Below are positions 6,813-16,544 of a stretch of DNA of 37,011 nucleotides, one piece after another (within the stretch, counting starts at the first letter, position 1; each line of letters begins with the position of its first letter). The notes under the pieces are model-generated. The model worked only from the letters and a program-made list of their open reading frames with translations, searched no databases and had not been told where the DNA came from. The position numbers and the translations under genes are program-made. Source of the stretch: a virus; the IMG/VR virus record IMGVR_UViG_3300025695_000044, positions 1-37,011 of that record. One strand, given 5' to 3'.

Positions 6813-7697
6813 ATGGCAATGAAAGTAGACTTAGGATTTGATCCTAAAACAAAAGAGAGGCAGACGTTCATTATTATAATGACGCCTGAACTAGCAAAGT
6901 ATATCCTTGATAATCACAACAAGGATAACCGTCTGATGAAGCAATCACAGGTACGTGCTATCAAAAAATCCGTACTAAAAGAAGGTTTCATTTGGGACGG
7001 TGATGCATTGCGCTTTAACACCAATGGAAATATTACTGAATATCAACATAGATTGCAGGTAATCGTAGACATGGGTTTGACTGTAGAAGTTCCTGTAGTC
7101 ACGGGAGTTTTACCAGACTCGTTTACAAAAGGTGCAGAGGCACGTAAACGTACTGCGGGTGATGAGATCCAACGCAAGTACCCACACGCGTTGTCAAGTG
7201 AAATTACCACTCTCAGTGAGTTTGTTAAGCGCCGTGGTATGCCTGCCTTGAATATGGGTAATGCTATTGATTACTGGGAAAGGTTCTCGGTGTATGTGAA
7301 GGAAGGAAATACACTGATCGATGAATTCTTCGATAACGTGGCGCAGTACTCTCCCTATCGCAGAAACTTTGCGTGTTGGGCCGCCCTCATGGTCATGAAT
7401 GATCGAGCAGACATCGTAAATGATTTCCTAACTATACTTGCAGATCACATTTTGCGAAATACTCCGTGCACACTTAGTGACGACTTTTATAAATTCTTTG
7501 CTAAAAACTCATGGGAAATGAGTAATGCGGGACGTGCAACATTCATGTATCAGTTACTATGTGTTGCAAGTGATCGTCTAGATAAGTCTGGTGATGGCGA
7601 GACTGAACTGGGAGTAAATATTAGTCACTTCGACCATGCACGACTCTCCAAAAAAGGATTCTATCGTAAGTTCCTAGAGAATCCACAAAATATATAA
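6813..7697 (+). CDS. ParB/DGQHR-like phage protein
   Basis: The 294-residue protein has the layout of a widespread phage family: [18 protein letters not shown]-like opening, a helix [20 protein letters not shown], a [21 protein letters not shown] segment (71-88) and then a helical C-terminal part. The usual DGQHRL signature reads TEYQHRL here (75-81), keeping Gln-His-Arg but losing Asp-Gly. ParB-like DGQHR domains bind DNA or nucleotide and some cut DNA. Exact function unknown. It has its own promoter and an AGGAGAG site and ends just before the terminator in front of the DNA polymerase gene. Confidence 0.55.
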   Translation: MAMKVDLGFDPKTKERQTFIIIMTPELAKYILDNHNKDNRLMKQSQVRAIKKSVLKEGFIWDGDALRFNTNGNITEYQHRLQVIVDMGLTVEVPVVTGVLPDSFTKGAEARKRTAGDEIQRKYPHALSSEITTLSEFVKRRGMPALNMGNAIDYWERFSVYVKEGNTLIDEFFDNVAQYSPYRRNFACWAALMVMNDRADIVNDFLTILADHILRNTPCTLSDDFYKFFAKNSWEMSNAGRATFMYQLLCVASDRLDKSGDGETELGVNISHFDHARLSKKGFYRKFLENPQNI

Positions 7698-7705
7698 TAT
7701 TACAC

Positions 7706-7729
7706 GGGGGTTGACAACAACCCCCTTTT
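7706..7729 (+). terminator. Rho-independent terminator overlapping the polymerase promoter
   Basis: GGGGGTTG (7706-7713) pairs with CAACCCCC (7718-7725) around an ACAA loop and is followed by TTTT. The stem contains the -35 box of the next promoter. Confidence 0.8.
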
Positions 7730-7739
7730 CAATTATAAT
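7711..7739 (+). promoter_or_regulatory. Perfect-consensus sigma70-type promoter of DNA polymerase
   Basis: TTGACA (7711-7716), exactly 17 bases, TATAAT (7734-7739). The predicted start falls at about 7746-7747, where the likely polymerase start codon lies, so the message may have little or no leader. Confidence 0.72.
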
Positions 7740-7746
7740 GGATCAC

Positions 7747-10218
7747 ATGACTAAAGAATTCTATACCTCTGCCGTGCGATACGGCAACAAGATTTTGTAT
7801 CGTGGATATCGTGACGGTGAAAAAATTACCGAGCGTGTCGCGTTCAAACCCAAACTTTACATTTCTGGACAAGGTGCGACAGGGTGGACTACACTCGATG
7901 GTCTACCCGTGACCGAGTGTCAGTTCGACTCCATAGACGAGGCCAAGGATTTCGAGAAGCGATATTCTGGTGTCTCGAACGTTGCCATACACGGTAACAC
8001 CAACTATGTCGCTCAGTTTATTACTGAAAAGTTCCCGAACGATATTCCGTTTGACCGTAGTATGGTTGACGTGATGAATATCGATATCGAGGTTGCGTCC
8101 GACTCTGGATTCCCTCAACCCGAGAGCGCAGAGCATCCAGTTATCTCTATTGCTATTCGTCGGAACAACGGTGAGTATTGGGTCTGGGGATTGGGGCAGT
8201 ATACTCCTACTCAAGACAATGTACTCTATATCACGTGCGATAACGAGTTCGACCTACTTCAGAAGTTTGTCCAATACTGGTCTACCCATACTCCTGATAT
8301 CGTAACTGGTTGGAACGTGTCTGGTTTCGATATCCCGTATCTGGTCAACCGTATGACTAAACTGACGGGCGAGCAGACTATGGCGAAGCGTATGTCTCCG
8401 TGGGGTCTCATCCGTGAGCGGAACTTCACCCTGCACGGCAAGACCAATCAGCGGTGGATTCTAGAAGGCGTCGAGATCCTTGACTACCTTGAGGTTTACA
8501 AGAAGTTTACCTATACGCAACAAGAGTCGTATCGTCTCGATCATATCGCATATGTGGAACTGGGTAAGAACAAACTATCCTACGAAGAGCACGGTAACCT
8601 GCATACTTTGTATAAGGAAGACTATCAGAAGTTCATTGACTATAACATTCGAGACGTAGAACTGGTTCACCTCTTAGACGAGAAACTTGACCTGATCTCT
8701 CTCATCTTGACTATGGCCTACAAGGCAGGTGTGAACTATACCGATACCCTTGGTACTACTGCTATCTGGGATTCGATCATCTATCGAATGCTGAACCAGA
8801 AGAAGATCGTGGTACCACCCAAGACCGAGAAACCCAAGACTTCATATCCAGGCGCGTATGTGAAAGACCCACAGGTAGGTTCACACGACTGGGTAACATC
8901 CTTTGACCTGAACTCTCTGTATCCCAATATCATTGTCCAGTACAACATGTCTCCGGAGACTGTACTCGATGGATTCCATAACGATGTGTCCGTAGATAAG
9001 TTTCTGAACCGAGAGGTTGACGTGTCAGATAAAGACTACACGCTCGCTCCTACTGGCATTCGATTTGCGAAAGATCGTAAAGGTGTGGTTCCCTCTATCA
9101 TTGAGCAGTACTATTCTGAACGTCGAATCATCAAGACGCAGATGTTGGATGCACAGCAAGCAATGCAGAACAATCCATCTAAGGAACTTGAGTATCGTAT
9201 CACCTCGCTCAACAACCAGCAGATGGCCATTAAGATTCTTATGAACTCTCTCTATGGTGCACTGGGCAATCGGTTCTTCCGTTACTTTGATCAACGTGTT
9301 GCTGAGTCGATCACTCTTGCGGGTCAGTTATCTATCAAATGGGCAGAACGTGCAGTCAACGATGAGATGCAGAAACTTCTCAAAACTGATGAAGATTATG
9401 TTGTTGCGATCGACACCGACTCTCTGTATATCCGCATGGGCGATCTGGTAAAGAAGTTCAATCCCAAAGATCCTGTTAAGTTTCTTGATAAGATTTCGTC
9501 TGAGCACTTCGAGAAGGTTCTGGAGAAATCATATGCAGAGTTCGCAACCATAACTAATGCGTATAGCAATCGTATGGAGATGGGTCGTGAGGTTATCGCA
9601 GACCGTGGTATCTGGATGGCGAAGAAGCGTTACATCCTGAACGTCCACAACAACGAGGGTGTCCAGTACTCGCAACCCAAACTCAAGATGATGGGCATCG
9701 AAGCGATCAAGTCATCGACTCCTTCTGTCGTCCGTGACAAGATGAAGGAGATATTCCGAGTCATCATACAAGGTACCGAATCAGATACACAGCGATACAT
9801 TTCCGACTTTAAGTCCCATTTCAAGAACTTACCACCCGAAGACATCTCGTTTCCTCGTGGAGTATCTGAGGTTAGTAAATGGTCTGACCGCAAAATGACG
9901 TACAAGAAAGGTACACCTATCCATGTGCGTGGTGCCTTGATGTATAATAAGGGTGTCAAAGAAAAATCTCTCACCAAGAAATACGAACTAGTACAGAACG
10001 GTGAGAAGATCAAGTTTGTCTACCTGAAGATGCCGAACCTATTGGGGGAGAACGTGATATCTTTTCCTCAGTATCTACCGCCCGAGTTAGGACTACATGG
10101 CCACATCAATTATGACCTGATGTTCGAGAAGACATTCATTGACCCACTCACACCTATTCTTGATGCGGTGGGTTGGGTCGCTGAACCTAAGGCGACATTG
10201 GAAGATTTCTTCGGATGA
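7747..10218 (+). CDS. 43: Family-B DNA polymerase (T4 gp43-like)
   Basis: This is the replicative polymerase with 3'-5' proofreading, 823 residues against 898 in T4. Exonuclease motifs are visible as [12 protein letters not shown] (Exo I), [15 protein letters not shown] (Exo II) and YNIRDVELV (Exo III). Polymerase motifs are [16 protein letters not shown] (A), [18 protein letters not shown] (B) and [14 protein letters not shown] (C, with the two metal-binding Asp). ATG 7747 gives [15 protein letters not shown], which aligns with the T4 N-terminus MKEFY; ATG 7738 or TTG 7711 would lie inside the promoter. No clear ribosome site precedes 7747. All catalytic residues are intact. The 3' end overlaps the next gene as ATGA. 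Confidence 0.96.
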   Translation: MTKEFYTSAVRYGNKILYRGYRDGEKITERVAFKPKLYISGQGATGWTTLDGLPVTECQFDSIDEAKDFEKRYSGVSNVAIHGNTNYVAQFITEKFPNDIPFDRSMVDVMNIDIEVASDSGFPQPESAEHPVISIAIRRNNGEYWVWGLGQYTPTQDNVLYITCDNEFDLLQKFVQYWSTHTPDIVTGWNVSGFDIPYLVNRMTKLTGEQTMAKRMSPWGLIRERNFTLHGKTNQRWILEGVEILDYLEVYKKFTYTQQESYRLDHIAYVELGKNKLSYEEHGNLHTLYKEDYQKFIDYNIRDVELVHLLDEKLDLISLILTMAYKAGVNYTDTLGTTAIWDSIIYRMLNQKKIVVPPKTEKPKTSYPGAYVKDPQVGSHDWVTSFDLNSLYPNIIVQYNMSPETVLDGFHNDVSVDKFLNREVDVSDKDYTLAPTGIRFAKDRKGVVPSIIEQYYSERRIIKTQMLDAQQAMQNNPSKELEYRITSLNNQQMAIKILMNSLYGALGNRFFRYFDQRVAESITLAGQLSIKWAERAVNDEMQKLLKTDEDYVVAIDTDSLYIRMGDLVKKFNPKDPVKFLDKISSEHFEKVLEKSYAEFATITNAYSNRMEMGREVIADRGIWMAKKRYILNVHNNEGVQYSQPKLKMMGIEAIKSSTPSVVRDKMKEIFRVIIQGTESDTQRYISDFKSHFKNLPPEDISFPRGVSEVSKWSDRKMTYKKGTPIHVRGALMYNKGVKEKSLTKKYELVQNGEKIKFVYLKMPNLLGENVISFPQYLPPELGLHGHINYDLMFEKTFIDPLTPILDAVGWVAEPKATLEDFFG

Positions 10219-10775
10219 AATTAGACCACTTGATATGGGACGAGACGGGGTGGGGATATCTGCCCGCCACAGATGAACTCTTTAATATATTACAAGAGAC
10301 TATTGATATTGCTCAACCCACGTCTCTGCTTGAGATCGGGTTCTATGCGGGTCACTCAACGACTTACTGGGCAGAGTTGCTTGAAAAGGATGTTGATATC
10401 GTATCTTGCTATCCCACCAATCATCCACGTGGAGATAAGCATGGCCCTCGAATAGAATCAATATATTCTAATGTGAAGGTCATATGTAAGGCATCTCCGG
10501 AGATCGTCACCGAGTTTCCTAAGCGTAAATTCGATTTAGTTTATATCGATGGTAATCATACATACAGCAACGCATACGAAGATACGCTGGCAGCATTTGT
10601 AGTAAATGCAGATTATGTTATGTACGACAATACTGAGTTAGATGAAGTTAGACGATGTGTTAATAAATTCGTGTCTGCAGGATATTATAGCATAGCAAAA
10701 GAGTTTGAGTATCTGTCTACATTCAAGGGTGTTCAACAGACCAATAGAATGACTCTCGTAAAGGTTGACAAGTGA
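10215..10775 (+). CDS. Class I SAM-dependent methyltransferase (Methyltransf_24 type)
   Basis: The 186-residue protein shows the SAM-binding strand-loop [19 protein letters not shown], then [23 protein letters not shown], and [14 protein letters not shown]. The YIDGNHTY block is typical of methyltransferases that act on small molecules or sugars, including O-methylation of glycans. It is coupled to the polymerase gene by ATGA. The neighbouring epimerase and UDP-glucose dehydrogenase make a sugar substrate plausible, but this is inference from context. Confidence 0.6.
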   Translation: MKLDHLIWDETGWGYLPATDELFNILQETIDIAQPTSLLEIGFYAGHSTTYWAELLEKDVDIVSCYPTNHPRGDKHGPRIESIYSNVKVICKASPEIVTEFPKRKFDLVYIDGNHTYSNAYEDTLAAFVVNADYVMYDNTELDEVRRCVNKFVSAGYYSIAKEFEYLSTFKGVQQTNRMTLVKVDK

Positions 10776-10793
10776 CTATTGTTATGATAGCAT
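10765..10793 (+). promoter_or_regulatory. Possible early promoter with weak -10
   Basis: A perfect TTGACA (10765-10770) stands 17 bases before TAGCAT (10788-10793), which keeps only the T-A-x-x-A-T frame of the -10. A start near 10800 would coincide with the next ATG. The weak -10 keeps confidence low. Confidence 0.3.
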
Positions 10794-10799
10794 GTATCT

Positions 10800-11744
10800 A
10801 TGAATTATGAATTAACTATATTTAAATCTCAGTTTGATAACAAGACCCACAGGAAGGTATCTCTTCCTACGTGGGATAAGTTTGTTGAACTGCTGTATGG
10901 TCTGTCTGAACAAAAAGGTGAGAAAGGTGGAAATAATTCTAGTCCTCTTATTACTCCTGCTATTTTTGAAACCAATAGCACGCGTTCTAATAAGTCTACT
11001 TTATATTGGGGTGGTTGGTGCGCTGTTGATGTGGATGATCATGTTTTTTCTCCTGATCTGGTATCTTTAAAAAATGAACTTATTGCCAGATTTTCTAAAT
11101 ATGATTTTGTTGTATACTCTACTGCCTCTTCTCGTACTGAACATCCTAAGTTTAGGATTGTCTTTCGTACTGATGAAGTTATCGAGTCCGACCGTATTAA
11201 AAAGTTTTGGTATGCTCTCAACACCCACCTTGGAGAAATCGGTGATCCCCAAACTAAGGATCTTGCACGAATGTATTATGTTCCTGCGAGTTATCCTAAT
11301 GCGTTTCATTTTATTTTCGATCATAGGGGCGGTTCTGCTCTTAATGTATCTGAACTTATTGCAAGTTATCCATATGTAGAAAAAACAGGTAACAGTTTCC
11401 TAGATAGACTACCACCAGAGATGCAGAAGCAAATAGTTGAGTATCGTAAGAACAGTCTAAATAACACCGACATCAATTGGGTATCATATCACGACTGTCC
11501 GTTCTGGCCTAGGAAACTGGGAGCGGAATATCAACAGATTACTGGTACGGGTTGGTACTCAAAGATGTATCAGATTATGGTAGCACTTGCAGGACGTGCA
11601 TACGAGAAGGGGTATCCCATCACTGCACAACAAATCGCAGACATGTGTAAGGAATTTGATCGTGAGACTGGTAATTGGTATGACAACCGTCCTCTTACGG
11701 TAGAAGCAGATCGCGCACTAGAGTACATATACAGGAACGGATAA
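10800..11744 (+). CDS. Putative primase-polymerase-like (AEP superfamily) replication protein
   Basis: This 314-residue protein has a pattern seen in phage and plasmid primase-polymerases: WCAVDVDDHVF with D77-x-D79, then YDFVVYSTASSRTEHPKFRIVFRTDEVI, then a D-x-x-T...ARMYYVPASYPNAFHFIF block. These fit the metal-binding Asp pair, the 'YSTAS...P+FRI' strand and the 'R.mY.P' segment of that superfamily. The C-terminal third is helical. It lies between gp43 and UvsX, and no DnaG-type gp61 primase is visible in the window. The first about 600 bases are T-rich, and the remainder matches the phage average, which suggests a mosaic gene. Function is an inference. Confidence 0.5.
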   Translation: MNYELTIFKSQFDNKTHRKVSLPTWDKFVELLYGLSEQKGEKGGNNSSPLITPAIFETNSTRSNKSTLYWGGWCAVDVDDHVFSPDLVSLKNELIARFSKYDFVVYSTASSRTEHPKFRIVFRTDEVIESDRIKKFWYALNTHLGEIGDPQTKDLARMYYVPASYPNAFHFIFDHRGGSALNVSELIASYPYVEKTGNSFLDRLPPEMQKQIVEYRKNSLNNTDINWVSYHDCPFWPRKLGAEYQQITGTGWYSKMYQIMVALAGRAYEKGYPITAQQIADMCKEFDRETGNWYDNRPLTVEADRALEYIYRNG

Positions 11745-12685
11745 TGGATAGAAAATTTTTAATAACAGGGGCGGCAGGGTTTATCGGATCACAGTTGATG
11801 AACCGTCTGAAGAAACAGGGACATTACGTAGTTGGGTACGACAACTTTAATGATCATTTGTATGAACCCAAACTAAAACAAGATCGAGTAGATCATTTTG
11901 ATATTGATGTTCGCTATGCTGACTTACGTAAAGAAGAGGCGGTTCAATTAGCACTAATGGTGCACAGACCTACGGATATTATCCATCTCGCTGCACACGC
12001 GGGTGTGCGCGACTCGTTCGGTAAAGAGAAGCAGTATCATGCAAATAATATCGATGCTACTCAGAACTTGATTGACATGTGTAAGAAACATGCGCCCGAA
12101 GCACGTATCATCTATGCATCGACCTCTTGTGTATTTGCGGGTAGTGAACTACCTTGGACAGAAGGTAAAGAGACTGGTAAGCAATTAAACCCTTATGGTT
12201 GGACTAAGTGGGCAAATGAGTGTCAGTTCCAGTCATCGGGTCTTCATACTATTGGTCTACGTTTCTTTACTGTATATGGCCCGTGGGGTAGACCTGATAT
12301 GGCACTCTTTGACTTTACGAAAAAGATACTTGCAGAAGAAGAGATTACCGTGTATAATTATGGGGATATGAAGCGTGATTTCACTTACGTAGAAGATATC
12401 CTTGACGGTATCGAGTGTGTAATTTGGAATGACGTAGACGCAGGAGAGATCTTCAATATCGGACGGGGTAAACCTGTGCCGTTGATGGAGTTCATATCAG
12501 AGATTGAGAAGAACACAGGTAAGGATGCAATCAAGAACCTTGTGCCTAAGCATCCTGCAGACACTCAAGAAACTTGGTCTAACACCAGTAAACTTGAAGC
12601 ACTTGGATATAAACCATCAACAGATGTAAGTGTTGGTATTAAGAATTTTTACGATTGGTATGTGGAGTATCATAATGGCAGATGA
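11744..12685 (+). CDS. NAD-dependent epimerase, UDP-glucuronate 4-epimerase-like
   Basis: An extended short-chain dehydrogenase of 313 residues. The Rossmann motif is FLITGAAGFIGSQL, the active site is STSCVFAG with PYGWTKWANE (catalytic Tyr-x-x-x-Lys), and the specificity region reads GLRFFTVYGPWGRPDMALF followed by RDFTYVEDILDGI, which is the signature of UDP-glucuronate/UDP-galacturonate 4-epimerases. With the next gene it would convert UDP-glucose to UDP-glucuronate to UDP-galacturonate in the host cytoplasm. The start overlaps the previous stop by one base (TAATG). Confidence 0.85.
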   Translation: MDRKFLITGAAGFIGSQLMNRLKKQGHYVVGYDNFNDHLYEPKLKQDRVDHFDIDVRYADLRKEEAVQLALMVHRPTDIIHLAAHAGVRDSFGKEKQYHANNIDATQNLIDMCKKHAPEARIIYASTSCVFAGSELPWTEGKETGKQLNPYGWTKWANECQFQSSGLHTIGLRFFTVYGPWGRPDMALFDFTKKILAEEEITVYNYGDMKRDFTYVEDILDGIECVIWNDVDAGEIFNIGRGKPVPLMEFISEIEKNTGKDAIKNLVPKHPADTQETWSNTSKLEALGYKPSTDVSVGIKNFYDWYVEYHNGR

Positions 12686-13613
12686 TTTTGATGATTACGT
12701 TCCTGAGAAACCTACAGGAGAAGCGACACCCGAACCTATTAGTATCAACAATCCTCTGGTCATGGGGATTGTTGGTCATGGATTTGTAGGCAAAGCAGTT
12801 GAGTATGCATTCCTACATGATATGGTCAAGCATTGTATTATAGATCCTATCTATGATACTACAGTTGACAATCTAATCACAGAGAAACCTCACGTGGTCT
12901 TTATCTGTGCGCCTACTCCACAGAACCCTGATACTGGGTTTGTAGATGCTTCTATCGTAGAAGATGCTGTACTGAAACTGATCTATCACACTAACGCACT
13001 TGTTGTTGTGAAATCAACAATCACACCTGACATTGTTGATCGCATCTACAACTCTATTGAACCCAAAGACTTTGATCGATTCGTATATAATCCCGAGTTC
13101 CTGACAGAAAAGTCTGCGTGTGAAGATTTCGTGAATGCTGAACACCATGTACTAGGTGGGACTAAATCCGCATGTCAAGACCTCTCTGAGATCTATGAAG
13201 TATTCTCTAATTGTAAATCTACAAACTTTTACTTTATGTCGGGTTGTGAAGCATCTTTTGTAAAGTATGCTACGAATGCATACCTAGCAACTAAGTTAAC
13301 GTTCTTCAATCAGTTGAAAGATCTGGTTACTTCGTTTGACTGTAGTTACAATATCGTATCTCGTGCAGTGGGTGCGGATGATCGAATTGGTGTCAAACAC
13401 ACTCGGGTACCTGGCCCTGACAAGAAGAAGGGGTTTGGTGGTGCGTGTCTGCCCAAAGATACTCGTGCACTACTAAAGTTCTCGGAGACTCGTGGCAAGG
13501 ATGCCCGTTTCGATTTGTTGGAAAATGTCTTGACAATTAACTCAAATTATCGTAAAATATACGAGTTAGATGAACGTGAAAAAGTGAATAACATTACATT
13601 CGGAGATGATTAA
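12675..13613 (+). CDS. UDP-glucose/GDP-mannose-type 6-dehydrogenase
   Basis: The 312-residue protein has MGIVGHGFVGKAVEYAF (NAD-binding), VFICAPTPQNPDTGFVD, VVVKSTITPDIV, YNPEFLTEKSACEDF, then KYATNAYLATKLTFFNQ and the catalytic GFGGACLPKDTRAL with its Cys. This matches UDP-glucose 6-dehydrogenases, though it is shorter than the usual 390-450 residues because the C-terminal UDP-binding domain is reduced. ATG 12675 has GGAG 7 bases upstream and overlaps the epimerase by 11 bases; TTG 12630 would lie far inside that gene. Product would be UDP-glucuronate feeding the epimerase. Confidence 0.82.
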   Translation: MADDFDDYVPEKPTGEATPEPISINNPLVMGIVGHGFVGKAVEYAFLHDMVKHCIIDPIYDTTVDNLITEKPHVVFICAPTPQNPDTGFVDASIVEDAVLKLIYHTNALVVVKSTITPDIVDRIYNSIEPKDFDRFVYNPEFLTEKSACEDFVNAEHHVLGGTKSACQDLSEIYEVFSNCKSTNFYFMSGCEASFVKYATNAYLATKLTFFNQLKDLVTSFDCSYNIVSRAVGADDRIGVKHTRVPGPDKKKGFGGACLPKDTRALLKFSETRGKDARFDLLENVLTINSNYRKIYELDEREKVNNITFGDD

Positions 13614-14668
13614 TGTCTATAATGGATAAACTAAAGAAGAACTCTAAGATCAAGACAACCGAGGTGTTGTCTGAATCAAAGTTCTTCACTGAGAAAGATA
13701 TGGTTCCTACCAACGTGCCAATGGTGAACGTTGCTCTGTCGGGATCTATGGATGGGGGTGTGACGCCTGGTCTTACAGTTTTAGCAGGGCCATCCAAACA
13801 CTTCAAAACTTCATTCGCTTTATTGATGGCGGGTGCATATCTAGAGGCAAAGAAAGATGCGGTACTATTATTCTATGATAGTGAGTTCGGTTCCCCCCAA
13901 TCTTATTTCGAACAGTTTGGAATTGATACTAATCGGGTGCTTCATACTCCTATCACAAATGTAGAAGAACTGAAGTTTGATCTGATTGCACAGTTAGAAG
14001 AGATCGGTCGTGATGATGACGTACTTATTGTTATTGACTCTATCGGTAACCTTGCATCTAAGAAGGAACTAGAAGACGCAATCAACGAGAAGTCTGTTGC
14101 GGATATGTCACGTGCAAAAGCATTGAAAGGTCTGTTCCGCATGTGTACTCCATACCTTGCAATGAAGAACATTCCGATGTTGGCAATCAACCACACCTAC
14201 AAAGAGATCGGATTGTACCCGAAAGACATCGTTGGTGGTGGTACAGGTATTTACTACTCTGCTGATACTATCTGGATTCTTGGTCGTAGACAGAACAAGA
14301 CTGGTACCGAAGTCACGGGTTATGACTTTGTGATCAATGTCGAGAAGTCTCGATACGTCAAAGAGAAGTCGAAGATTCCTATCTCGGTATCTTGGGATGG
14401 TGGTGTAGAGAAATACTCTGGACTGTTGGATGTTGCACTTGCAGGTGGTTATGTTATCAAACCGAGTAATGGTTGGTATCAGAAAGTCAACAAAGAAACT
14501 GGTGAAGTGTTGGAACCCAAGGTGCGACAGAAGGATACCTTATCTGGAGAGTTCTGGGAGTATGTTTTTGAGTTCACAGATTTCAATGAATTTATTACAA
14601 AACAGTACCAAATAGGGTTGCCAACACAGGTAGATTTTGATACAATAGTGGAATCAGTTAATGATTAA
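13613..14668 (+). CDS. uvsX: UvsX RecA-like recombinase
   Basis: UvsX forms filaments on single-stranded DNA and drives strand exchange for recombination-dependent replication. The 351-residue protein has Walker A GPSKHFKTS (59-67), FYDSEFGSP, Walker B VLIVIDSIGNL, and NIPMLAINHTYKEIGLYP. The C-terminal part (VSWDGGVEKYSGLLDVAL) is typical of UvsX. Its start overlaps the previous stop by one base (TAATG). The uvsX - small acidic protein - gp41 order is the same as in other marine T4-like phages. Confidence 0.95.
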   Translation: MSIMDKLKKNSKIKTTEVLSESKFFTEKDMVPTNVPMVNVALSGSMDGGVTPGLTVLAGPSKHFKTSFALLMAGAYLEAKKDAVLLFYDSEFGSPQSYFEQFGIDTNRVLHTPITNVEELKFDLIAQLEEIGRDDDVLIVIDSIGNLASKKELEDAINEKSVADMSRAKALKGLFRMCTPYLAMKNIPMLAINHTYKEIGLYPKDIVGGGTGIYYSADTIWILGRRQNKTGTEVTGYDFVINVEKSRYVKEKSKIPISVSWDGGVEKYSGLLDVALAGGYVIKPSNGWYQKVNKETGEVLEPKVRQKDTLSGEFWEYVFEFTDFNEFITKQYQIGLPTQVDFDTIVESVND

Positions 14669-15023
14669 TCTGGATAAAATATCTGAGGGTATCGACTATG
14701 AGTTGATCCCTGTAGAATATGTTGACCATGAGGCCGCGTGGGATGTTCGCATCCTACGGGGTGAATTTACTGAAAGTATTATTAGATATGGGACAATCAG
14801 TTTCGACGGCGAGCGAGATTGTTTGACATTTGACTTTCGTGTTGTGACCACACCACACTCTGAACTGGACTCATCTAATGTTGAGTTACAGGAAGTTGCG
14901 GGAGGTATCCTTGAGGATATCCTTGCTCGTGGCATTAGTGAGGGGTGGGTATACAGCACAGAGAAAAAGGATCAACATGGAAATACAATTGGAACAGACG
15001 ATTCTGAGGAATCTGCTGACTAA
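14661..15023 (+). CDS. Conserved small acidic protein between uvsX and 41
   Basis: A 120-residue protein with an alternating strand core (YELIPVEYVDHEAAWDVRIL, YGTISFDGERDCLTFDFRVV) and a polar acidic tail ending DDSEESAD. It overlaps uvsX by 8 bases and the gp41 gene by 47. I recognise it only as the kind of protein that occupies this slot in marine T4-like genomes; no function is assigned. Its fixed position suggests a role linked to the replisome. Confidence 0.7.
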   Translation: MINLDKISEGIDYELIPVEYVDHEAAWDVRILRGEFTESIIRYGTISFDGERDCLTFDFRVVTTPHSELDSSNVELQEVAGGILEDILARGISEGWVYSTEKKDQHGNTIGTDDSEESAD

Positions 15024-16368
15024 TGATGCATATGCGAGGAAGGTTGCTGCATTCCTTTCTCCTGATTATTTTGAGGGGGTCTATAAAGGTCTCTTCAAAG
15101 AATTCACTAAGTTTATCGCGAAGTATAACAAACTTCCCACCAAAGAAGCATTCAAGATTGAGATCGATGAAGGTGATCGTCTAAACGATGAGCAATACCG
15201 TCATGCGATGGAGATCCTTCCGAACATCTTTACTGCTGAACCGGAGAATCTAGATTGGTTGATTGACCGTACTGAGAAGTGGTGTCAAGATCGTGCAGTA
15301 TACAATGCTATCATGGAATCAATCCAAGTGATTGATGGTAAGCATCAGACATTGACAAAGAATGCTCTACCTGACATTCTGTCAAAAGCATTAGCAGTAA
15401 CGTTTGATACTAACATTGGTCACGACTACCTTGAAATGGTAGACGAGCGATTTGACTTCTATCATACCGAAGAAGAGAAACTACCATTTGACTTGGATTA
15501 CTTCAATCGAATCACCAAGGGCGGGATACCAAACAAAACCCTCAATATCGCGTTGGCCGGTACTGGTGTTGGTAAGTCTCTGTTTATGTGTCATTGTGCA
15601 GGTGCCGCCCTCAATCAAGGGAAGAACGTCCTATACATTACTATGGAAATGGCAGAGGAACGTATCGCAGAACGTATTGATGCTAACCTACTGAATGTAC
15701 CTATTGATCAACTTGAGAACTTATCGAAGGATATGTTTACTCAGAAGGTACTTAACCTAAAGAGTAAGACCAATGGTAAGTTGGTTGTAAAAGAGTATCC
15801 AACAGGACAAGCGAATGCTTCGCACTTTCGTGCACTGTTGAATGAATTGAAACTGAAGAAAAACTTTGTTCCTGATATCATATATATTGATTATCTGAAC
15901 ATCTGTGCTTCTTCTCGAATGAAGGCGATGGGCGGTGCAATTAATTCATATACGTATATTAAGTCGATTGCTGAAGAACTACGTGGTCTTGCGGTCGAAT
16001 TCGACGTGCCGATCGTGTCTGCAACACAGACGACACGTTCTGGTTACTCTAATGACGATGTTGGGTTGGAAGATACGTCCGAGTCTTTTGGACTACCCGC
16101 AACCGCAGACTTCATGTTCGCACTTATTAGCAATGAAGAACTTGCAAACAATGGACAGATACTTGTAAAGCAGTTGAAAAACAGGTATAATGATCCTACG
16201 TCTAATCAACGTTTTGTTGTCGGTATTGATCGTTCTAAAATGCGTCTCTTTGACGTTGACCAGAATGACTCTCCATTGAACAAAGAAGAAGATACTGGCC
16301 CAGCATTTGATAACAGTTCAAGTGGTGAGCGTGTGAAATCAGAACGATTCGAAGGATGGAAAGTATGA
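14977..16368 (+). CDS. 41: Replicative DNA helicase (T4 gp41-like, DnaB family)
   Basis: gp41 is the hexameric 5'-3' fork helicase. The 463-residue protein (T4: 475) has the N-terminal helical domain (1-140) and the RecA-like domain with LAGTGVGKSLFM (Walker A 195-201), NVLYITMEMAEERIAERIDANL, PDIIYIDYLNICASSRM (Walker B) and FDVPIVSATQTTRSGY. ATG 14977 has an AAGGA site 7 bases upstream and begins MEIQLEQTILRNLL, the expected N-terminus. The gene overlaps the acidic protein before it and the small membrane protein after it. Confidence 0.95.
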   Translation: MEIQLEQTILRNLLTNDAYARKVAAFLSPDYFEGVYKGLFKEFTKFIAKYNKLPTKEAFKIEIDEGDRLNDEQYRHAMEILPNIFTAEPENLDWLIDRTEKWCQDRAVYNAIMESIQVIDGKHQTLTKNALPDILSKALAVTFDTNIGHDYLEMVDERFDFYHTEEEKLPFDLDYFNRITKGGIPNKTLNIALAGTGVGKSLFMCHCAGAALNQGKNVLYITMEMAEERIAERIDANLLNVPIDQLENLSKDMFTQKVLNLKSKTNGKLVVKEYPTGQANASHFRALLNELKLKKNFVPDIIYIDYLNICASSRMKAMGGAINSYTYIKSIAEELRGLAVEFDVPIVSATQTTRSGYSNDDVGLEDTSESFGLPATADFMFALISNEELANNGQILVKQLKNRYNDPTSNQRFVVGIDRSKMRLFDVDQNDSPLNKEEDTGPAFDNSSSGERVKSERFEGWKV

Positions 16369-16544
16369 CACCTATAGGTCAAACATTACTGACACTTCTA
16401 TGTATGATATGTGCATGGTACTGGGGATACACTCAAGGTAAACAAATGGGTGTGGTGAATGCTATACAGTATTTTAAGAAAAAGAAATACTTTAGAGATG
16501 GAATTGATATACTCGATGACTTTGAGGAAGAAGAAGATGAGTGA
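16365..16544 (+). CDS. Small single-span membrane protein
   Basis: A 59-residue protein with one hydrophobic helix (IGQTLLTLLCMICAWYWGY) followed by a basic patch (FKKKKYF) and a strongly acidic end (DDFEEEEDE). I chose ATG 16365 because it overlaps the gp41 stop as ATGA and has AAGGA about 8 bases upstream; ATG 16356 is also possible. It overlaps thyX by 8 bases. Function unknown. Small membrane proteins in this position could tether replication proteins to the membrane, but nothing in the sequence proves it. Confidence 0.6.
   Translation: MTPIGQTLLTLLCMICAWYWGYTQGKQMGVVNAIQYFKKKKYFRDGIDILDDFEEEEDE

Noticed and set aside
10834-11379. Two long hydrophobic shifted frames inside the primase-like gene (10834-11070 and 11074-11379).
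   Set aside because: They are Leu/Ile/Met-rich only because the real gene has T-ending codons here. There is no good ribosome site, and the true frame has conserved motifs.
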